A DNA stretch of 64,000 nt from Arthrobacter nitroguajacolicus_D. Its GTDB lineage: Bacteria > Actinomycetota > Actinomycetes > Actinomycetales > Micrococcaceae. The notes beneath the pieces are model-generated. The model worked only from the letters and a program-made list of their open reading frames with translations. It did not search any database and had not been told where the DNA came from. The translations under genes were made by a program, and so were the position numbers. The stretch is taken from assembly GCF_031455195.1 (NCBI RefSeq), contig NZ_JAVDSH010000010.1:1-64000 (forward strand), read 5' to 3'. Positions 59,452 through 64,000 of the stretch are shown in pieces (positions within the stretch are counted from its first letter, which is position 1; each line of letters begins with the position of its first letter).

Positions 59452-60419
59452 CAGGCGTAATCTTCGGGGGCGGGACGGTGGCCCGGGAAAATATCATCGA
59501 GTCGCTTGAGCGCATCCTCGTTCAGGGAAACATCGAGTGCGCGGATGGCGGCGTCCAACTGTTCCTGCGTGCGCGGTCCAACGATCGGCGCCGTGACGGC
59601 AGGCTGGTGGAGCAACCAGGCCAGTGCTACATCGCCAGGTGCGTGGCCGAGCTCGTCCGCGAAATCCTCGTACTGACGGATCTGGTCTTCGTGCTTCTTG
59701 AGGGTTTCGAGTGCCCGGCCCTCGGCGCGGCGGACGCCCTGTTCTTCCTTCTTGAGGACGCCACCCAACAAGCCGCCCTGCAGTGGGGACCACGGGATCA
59801 GTCCAAGGCCATACTGCTGTGCAGCAGGGATGACCTCAAGCTCAAGTTCGCGCCGGAAGAGGTTGTAGATGGACTGCTCGCTGACCAGGCCGGTGTAATT
59901 CCTCCGGCGGGCGGCTTCCTGGGCTTGGGCAATATGCCAGCCGGCAAAGTTGCTGCTCCCCGAGTACAGGATCTTGCCCTGTTGAACGGCAACCTCGATC
60001 GCCTGCCAGATCTCGTCCCACGGCGTATCGCGGTCGATGTGGTGGAACTGGTAGATGTCGATGTAGTCCGTCTGAAGCCGTTTGAGGCTGGCGTCCAGCG
60101 CCCGGCGAATGTTCAGTGCGGACAGCTTGGACTCGTTGGGGCGGTCTGTCATGGTGCCGTACAACTTGGTGGCCAGGACGGTCCGTTCGCGGCGCTCGCC
60201 GCCCTTCGCGAACCAGCGGCCGATGATTTCCTCGGTCCAACCGCGGTGCCCCGCTCCGCCGTAAACGTTGGCGGTGTCAAAGAAGTTGATCCCGGAATCC
60301 AGAGCAGAGTCCATGATCGAGTGGGCGGTCGCTTCGTCGGTTTGCGGGCCAAAGTTCATGGTGCCCAGGCAGAGGCGTGAAACTTTCAGGCCTGAACGGC
60401 CCAAGTGCGTGTACTGCAT
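59448..60419 (-). CDS. Aldo/keto reductase (YajO/Tas-like)
   Basis: 323 aa. Tetrad: Asp and Tyr in INFFDTANVYGG, Lys in LATKLYG, His in YQFHHID. C-terminal AWLLHQPAVTAPIVGPRTQEQL is the AKR12/13-like cofactor region. Second gene of the operon, 31 bp after the first. Substrate unknown. Confidence 0.9.
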   Translation of the reverse strand: MQYTHLGRSGLKVSRLCLGTMNFGPQTDEATAHSIMDSALDSGINFFDTANVYGGAGHRGWTEEIIGRWFAKGGERRERTVLATKLYGTMTDRPNESKLSALNIRRALDASLKRLQTDYIDIYQFHHIDRDTPWDEIWQAIEVAVQQGKILYSGSSNFAGWHIAQAQEAARRRNYTGLVSEQSIYNLFRRELELEVIPAAQQYGLGLIPWSPLQGGLLGGVLKKEEQGVRRAEGRALETLKKHEDQIRQYEDFADELGHAPGDVALAWLLHQPAVTAPIVGPRTQEQLDAAIRALDVSLNEDALKRLDDIFPGHRPAPEDYAW

Positions 60420-60450
60420 AACTGTGGGGTCCTTTTGTCTGGTTGTGTGA

Positions 60451-61272
60451 CTACATCTGGGTGAAGGAGGCGACTGCGGGATCGGAGCCGATGCGGGCGC
60501 CAGCCTCCAGCGCGGTGATTGCTGCCAATTCGGATTCGGTCAGGGTGAGGTCGGCCGCGCCAAAGTTCTCGCGCATGCGGGTGGAGTCTGCGGACTTGGG
60601 GATCACGATGGTCCCCTGGGCGAGGTGCCAGGCCAGGATCACCTGTGCAGGAGTAGTGCCGTGGGCCGCCGCCACCAAGGCCACTTGCTCGGCGTTCAAG
60701 TCCTTGCCCTGGCCCAGCGGGCTGTACGCCTCAACGGCGATGCCCAGGTCGCGGCATTTGTTCGCCAGATCAGCCTGTTGATACGTGGGGTGGAGTTCGA
60801 TTTGGTTGACGGCAGGCACAACCTCGGCCTTCCGGAGAAGGTTGTCCACATGGTCGGCCAGGAAGTTCGAGATGCCGATGGCCCGGATCTGCTTGTCCTG
60901 GTAAAGCTTCTCCATCTCCTGCCATGCCTGCGTGTAAAGGTCCTGCGACGGGACAGGCCAGTGGATCAGGTAGAGGTCAACGACCTCCAGGCCCAGGGCA
61001 TCGCGGCTTCGCTGGAAGGCGTCATAGGCTTCGCCTTGCTCGCCGTTGCGGAGTTTGGTGGTGATGAAGAGTTCCTCGCGGGGAATCCCGGAGGCCGCGA
61101 CGGCCGCGCCGACTCCGGCCTCGTTGCGGTACGCGGCCGCGGTGTCGATGTGCCGGTAGCCGGCCTCCAAAGCATCTTCCACCACCTTCTGCGTTTCATC
61201 CGCAGGCACTTGGAAGACACCAAATCCCAGCTGTGGGATGGTGACGCCGTTGTTCAATGTCAGCTCTGGCAT
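60451..61272 (-). CDS. Aldo/keto reductase (2,5-diketo-D-gluconate-reductase-like)
   Basis: 273 aa. Tetrad: Asp and Tyr in YRHIDTAAAYRNE, Lys in ITTKLR, His in YLIHWPVP. Closely related to the reductase at 57.6 kb. ATG at 61272 with GAAGGAGACC upstream; the longer frame is not family-like. First gene of the five-gene operon, divergent from the HTH regulator. Confidence 0.9.
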   Translation of the reverse strand: MPELTLNNGVTIPQLGFGVFQVPADETQKVVEDALEAGYRHIDTAAAYRNEAGVGAAVAASGIPREELFITTKLRNGEQGEAYDAFQRSRDALGLEVVDLYLIHWPVPSQDLYTQAWQEMEKLYQDKQIRAIGISNFLADHVDNLLRKAEVVPAVNQIELHPTYQQADLANKCRDLGIAVEAYSPLGQGKDLNAEQVALVAAAHGTTPAQVILAWHLAQGTIVIPKSADSTRMRENFGAADLTLTESELAAITALEAGARIGSDPAVASFTQM

Positions 61273-61415
61273 GACGGTCTCCTTCGACGGATGGTTAGCT
61301 GGTGACACTCCGGCTTGCTGATATCCAGAAAGCGTTTTCGGAGGCTCTGTACCGAGCCTATGCAGTTTTAGCGGCGGAGTCAGCAATCCTGCCTGATCCT
61401 GTCTTTCCTAGGTCT

Positions 61416-61433
61416 GGTAGTCCTACCCATAAT
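61416..61433. promoter_or_regulatory. Operator-like palindrome overlapping a promoter
   Basis: GGTAG-TC-CTACC (61416-61427) lies directly before a -10 hexamer CATAAT (61428-61433) facing the HTH regulator, and in the divergent gap shared with the reductase operon. Suits autorepression. Confidence 0.5.
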
Positions 61434-61471
61434 GGTGGTCTTTCAAGCACTTTGACCGGCAGAATGGACGG

Positions 61472-62350
61472 ATGGGTCAAAGCGCCGAGTTCGGTAAATT
61501 CCTCAAAGTCATGCGTGCCCGCCTCTCACCCGACGACGCCGGGACGCAGGAGTCGGGCGGTTCGCGCCGTGTCCCCGGACTCCGCCGCGAAGAGGTCGCC
61601 AGGCTCTCGGGCGTCAGCACCGACTACTACACGCGCCTGGAGCAGGGCCGCAACATCCACCCCTCCAGAGCTGTCCTGGAATCCGTGGCCAGGGCCCTCC
61701 GCCTTGACGCGGGGGAGCAAGCGCACATGATGGACCTGCTGGAACACTGTGCCAGCTCCTCCGGCAGCCCAGGCCCCGTGCAAAAGGTGCGCCCGGCGTT
61801 GCGGCAACTGCTTGACGCTGTCGGGGATGTTCCGGCAATGGTGCTGGGCAGGCGGGCGGACGTCCTGGCGGGCAACCGGATGGCGTATCTGCTCTTCACG
61901 GATTTCTCCGCATTGTCTGCCCCCGAACGCAACCTGACGCGTTGGATCACCCTGGATCCAGCGGCGGGGCGCCTGTTCAGGGACTGGAAAACGGTGGCGG
62001 CCGAAGCCGTCGGCGCCCTGCGCATGGACGTCGGCAGGCATCCCAACGATCCCCAAACCAACCAGCTGGTGGGTGAACTGGCCGTGCACAGCGAACACTT
62101 CCGCCAGTGGTGGGCCGGCCACCGCGTGGCCACCAGGTCCGCCGGCACCGTCCGGCTGCACCACCCCGTGGTGGGGGACCTGGAACTGAACTTTGAAACC
62201 CTCAGTCTCCCGGACGACCCCGACCAGCTGTTGAGGGTGTATTCCGCGAAGGCGGGCTCACCGTCGTCGGACGCTTTGACGCTGCTGAACTTTGGCGACG
62301 TGGGCACCACCTCGCAGGTGCCCGAGCCTGCGCGTCGAGATGACAGTTAA
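61472..62350 (+). CDS. HTH (XRE) regulator with MmyB-like ligand-binding domain
   Basis: 292 aa. N-terminal XRE HTH (RRVPGLRREEVARLSGVSTDYYTRLEQGRN, helix core VARLSGVSTDYYTRLE) and an MmyB-like domain (ALRQLLDAV...PAMVLGRRADVLAGNRMAYLL...RNLTRWITLDP...HRVATRSAGTVRLHHPVVGDLEL). Homologues sit beside reductase/SDR genes and repress them, as known for the family. The stop codon lies inside the left arm of palindrome E. Confidence 0.9.
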   Translation: MGQSAEFGKFLKVMRARLSPDDAGTQESGGSRRVPGLRREEVARLSGVSTDYYTRLEQGRNIHPSRAVLESVARALRLDAGEQAHMMDLLEHCASSSGSPGPVQKVRPALRQLLDAVGDVPAMVLGRRADVLAGNRMAYLLFTDFSALSAPERNLTRWITLDPAAGRLFRDWKTVAAEAVGALRMDVGRHPNDPQTNQLVGELAVHSEHFRQWWAGHRVATRSAGTVRLHHPVVGDLELNFETLSLPDDPDQLLRVYSAKAGSPSSDALTLLNFGDVGTTSQVPEPARRDDS

Positions 62351-62392
62351 TGCCAATGTTCCTCTGAAACATCGGCATTAACTGTCATCTCG
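62336..62392. repeat. Long inverted repeat E (25-bp arms)
   Basis: CGAGATGACAGTTAATGCCA continues to 62360; its partner is 62368-62392. 24 of 25 positions pair, 7-nt loop CCTCTGA. It overlaps the end of the regulator gene and lies between converging genes. Arms match palindrome D at 18 of 22 positions. Confidence 0.88.
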
Positions 62393-62403
62393 CGCAGAGC
62401 GTT

Positions 62404-62613
62404 TCAGCGCTCCAGGCGGAAACCAAGCTTGATGGTGACCTGCCAGTCGGCCACTGCGCCGTCCTCAAGGTGGCCGCGGATTTCCTTGACCTCAAACCAG
62501 TCCAGGTTCCGCAGGGTCTGGGAGGCTGTAGCGATGCCGTTCTTGATCGCGTCGTCAACGCCTTCGCTGGAAGTTCCTACAATTTCGGAAACGCTATATG
62601 TGTGGCCAGCCAT
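62404..62613 (-). CDS. Dodecin
   Basis: 69 aa, the dodecin length. SVSEIVGTSSEGVDDAIKNG, then NLDWFEVKEIRG (the flavin-stacking Trp) and WQVTIKLGFRLE. Twelve subunits form a hollow sphere that stores flavins. ATG at 62613 with GAGGAG upstream; the longer frame is unlikely. Single gene. Confidence 0.93.
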   Translation of the reverse strand: MAGHTYSVSEIVGTSSEGVDDAIKNGIATASQTLRNLDWFEVKEIRGHLEDGAVADWQVTIKLGFRLER

Positions 62614-62716
62614 GGTGCTCCTCATCGTCGTTCCTGAATCTTGAATCCGGCCCGCCAAGCAGGCCGTCCAAGCAGACTAGCCCACTGACCTCCGGGCGGC
62701 CAGAGCTTGCACGGGC

Positions 62717-63523
62717 CTAGCTTTCACGCCAGTCATTGCTGGTAATGTGCGAGCCTGCCTGGGGTCCCATCTGCAGCATTCCGCCATCCACCGGCCACGA
62801 TGCGCCATTGACGTAACTGGATGCCGGGGACGCGAGGAAGGCGATGACCGCGGCGATCTCCCGGGCATCTCCCGGACGGCCCAGCGGAACCCCCGGCCGT
62901 TCCTTCGTGCTCGGATCCTCGTCTTCCTGGCCCGTCATGGGGGTCGCGATCTCGCCCGGCGCGACGTTGTTCGCGGTGATCCCGTGCTCAGCGAGTTCCA
63001 AGGCCATGGTTTTGATGAGCCCACCCAGGCCATGCTTTGAGGCATCGTAGGCCGAGGCGCCAACCCTTGGCTGGAACTCGTGCACGCTGGTCACCGCGAT
63101 GATCCGCCCACCACGACCCGCCTTCACCATGCGCTTGGCCGCGGTTTGCATGGCGACAAAGGCCCCGTTGAGGTTGGTGTCCAGGGTGGACATCCAGGTG
63201 TCGTAGTCGAGCTCCAGGAACTTGGTGCCGTCGCCCGTGCCGGAGTTGTTGACGAAGACGTCGACGCCGCCGAGTTCATCGGCGAGCTTCTCGATGGCGG
63301 CAGCTGTTCCCCGGACGTCCGTAGTGTCCAGTTGCTGCACCGCGGCTTTGCGGCCCAACGCCCGGACCTCCTCCGCGGTTTCTTCCGCGCCCTGCTGGTC
63401 CGAGTGCCAGGTGACGCCTACGTCCATGCCGGCCTGGGCCAAAGCCACCGCGGTAGCCCGTCCGATGCCTGAATCCGATCCCGTGACGATGGCGGTCTGC
63501 GGGGAAAATGGTGCGTCGCTCAT
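62717..63523 (-). CDS. SDR family oxidoreductase
   Basis: 268 aa classical SDR. Cofactor loop GSDSGIGRA (TGxxxGxG-type, with Ser for Thr), NNSGTG, catalytic Ser in VTSVHEF and Y-x3-K in YDASKHG, C-terminal PGEIATPMTG. NAD(P)-dependent. AGGCAGG before the ATG. Substrate unknown; similar enzymes include glucose- and ribitol-type dehydrogenases. Confidence 0.88.
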   Translation of the reverse strand: MSDAPFSPQTAIVTGSDSGIGRATAVALAQAGMDVGVTWHSDQQGAEETAEEVRALGRKAAVQQLDTTDVRGTAAAIEKLADELGGVDVFVNNSGTGDGTKFLELDYDTWMSTLDTNLNGAFVAMQTAAKRMVKAGRGGRIIAVTSVHEFQPRVGASAYDASKHGLGGLIKTMALELAEHGITANNVAPGEIATPMTGQEDEDPSTKERPGVPLGRPGDAREIAAVIAFLASPASSYVNGASWPVDGGMLQMGPQAGSHITSNDWRES

Positions 63524-63683
63524 GGTCCTGCCTTTCGGTCGTGTGATCGTTCCGATGCCTTATCTCTACCCGGACCCGCCGCGCCGTAAACACCCGAGTC
63601 CCTGTGCTTATCCCGGGCAGATCAGGATGGAGTGTAGATTTCTTGCAGCAGCACCCAGTAAATCCCCAGAACCAGGAGTACTC

Positions 63684-64000
63684 ATGTCAGAAGTAATTGT
63701 GGTCGGCGTCGACAACAGCGAAACGGCCAAACGTGCGGCAGTGGCAGCAGCGAAGCTCGCCACCGCGCTCGGTGCCGAACTGCACGTGATCAGTGGCTTC
63801 TCCGATGACCGCATCGAAGAATTCGGCAGCGGCAGCGACCGCATCACTGTCTCTTCGGCGGACTCGGCAGAATACGTTGCCCGCAAGGTCTCCGAGGAGC
63901 TGGACATTCCTGCCGCTAACGTCAAGTACTTCGCTGCACGCGGCACGCCGGCCAACGCCCTCATCAACTACGCCGAGGCCAACAACGCCTCGCTGATCGT
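63684..64000 (+). CDS. Universal stress protein (UspA family), 3' end outside window
   Basis: First 105 residues seen. N-terminus SEVIVVGVDNSETAKRAAVAAA is the Usp beta1-alpha1 with the conserved Asp, followed by LGAELHVISGFSD. The ATP-binding G-x2-G-x9-G motif would lie beyond the end. CAGGAG ribosome site. The gene runs off the window. Confidence 0.88.
   Translation, partial: MSEVIVVGVDNSETAKRAAVAAAKLATALGAELHVISGFSDDRIEEFGSGSDRITVSSADSAEYVARKVSEELDIPAANVKYFAARGTPANALINYAEANNASLI

Noticed and set aside
1..64000. CRISPR array or insertion sequence
   Set aside because: No regularly spaced identical repeats and no transposase-like protein were seen; the long inverted repeats are single palindromes of 57-118 bp without coding capacity.

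Overview
The window is high-GC actinobacterial chromosome. Gene order and protein style fit Arthrobacter or Paenarthrobacter (Micrococcaceae): Lsr2, ClpC, RadA/DisA, DhaKLM and an actinobacterial urease cluster are all present. This assignment is inferred from gene content, not from a database match. There is no transposase, integrase, phage gene or CRISPR array. The window opens on the last bases of a 5S rRNA gene, so it starts at the end of an rRNA operon, and it closes inside a universal stress protein gene.

Layout. 1-5.5 kb: a divergent LysR regulator / phosphodiesterase-EamA pair and three tandem paralogous alpha/beta hydrolases. 5.5-10.6 kb: lysS, lsr2 and clpC. 10.7-16.6 kb: glycosyltransferase, S9 peptidase, N-acetylglutamate synthase and a flavoprotein oxidase. 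16.7-19.1 kb: dhaKLM. 19-25 kb: small stress proteins, two VOC proteins, an AraC regulator, dctA, a lipoprotein and mutY. 26-31.7 kb: radA and disA, separated by a GH26-like protein and a membrane protein. 31.8-37.9 kb: the phosphate block, pstSCAB with a PHO box facing a DUF47-PiT pair. 39.9-41.6 kb: tRNA-Lys followed by a scarred stretch with a probable effector remnant, a lipoprotein fragment and a doubly deleted GH51 arabinofuranosidase. 42-46.8 kb: two GAF-ANTAR regulators, a LacI regulator, a D-threonine-aldolase-like enzyme and a flavin reductase. 47-53.3 kb: complete ureABCEFGD with a nickel permease and a GlnR-type box upstream. 53.3-56.5 kb: a serine hydrolase and an ECF sigma factor with a membrane-anchored partner. 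56.5-62.4 kb: a five-gene reductase/epimerase/lactonase operon with a divergent HTH regulator. The end holds dodecin, an SDR and a truncated UspA.

Systems. Phosphate is handled twice, by the high-affinity Pst ABC system and by low-affinity PiT with its PhoU-like partner, and the two units converge on a strong terminator plus a 23-bp palindrome. Urease structural genes, maturation factors and Ni uptake form one overlapping transcription unit. DhaKLM is PEP/HPr-dependent dihydroxyacetone phosphorylation.

The most unusual signals are these. (1) Long, nearly perfect inverted repeats lie at gene ends. Two closely related ones (arms beginning CGAGATGrCA) bracket the reductase operon and its regulator, and a related-looking palindrome sits inside the 5' coding part of ureD. 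(2) At least fourteen genes have a TAnnnT -10 hexamer 5-8 nt before the start codon, which implies leaderless mRNAs and fixes several starts. (3) Two glycoside hydrolases (GH26-like, GH51) appear to have lost the segment carrying a catalytic residue. (4) A rearranged scar lies just downstream of tRNA-Lys.
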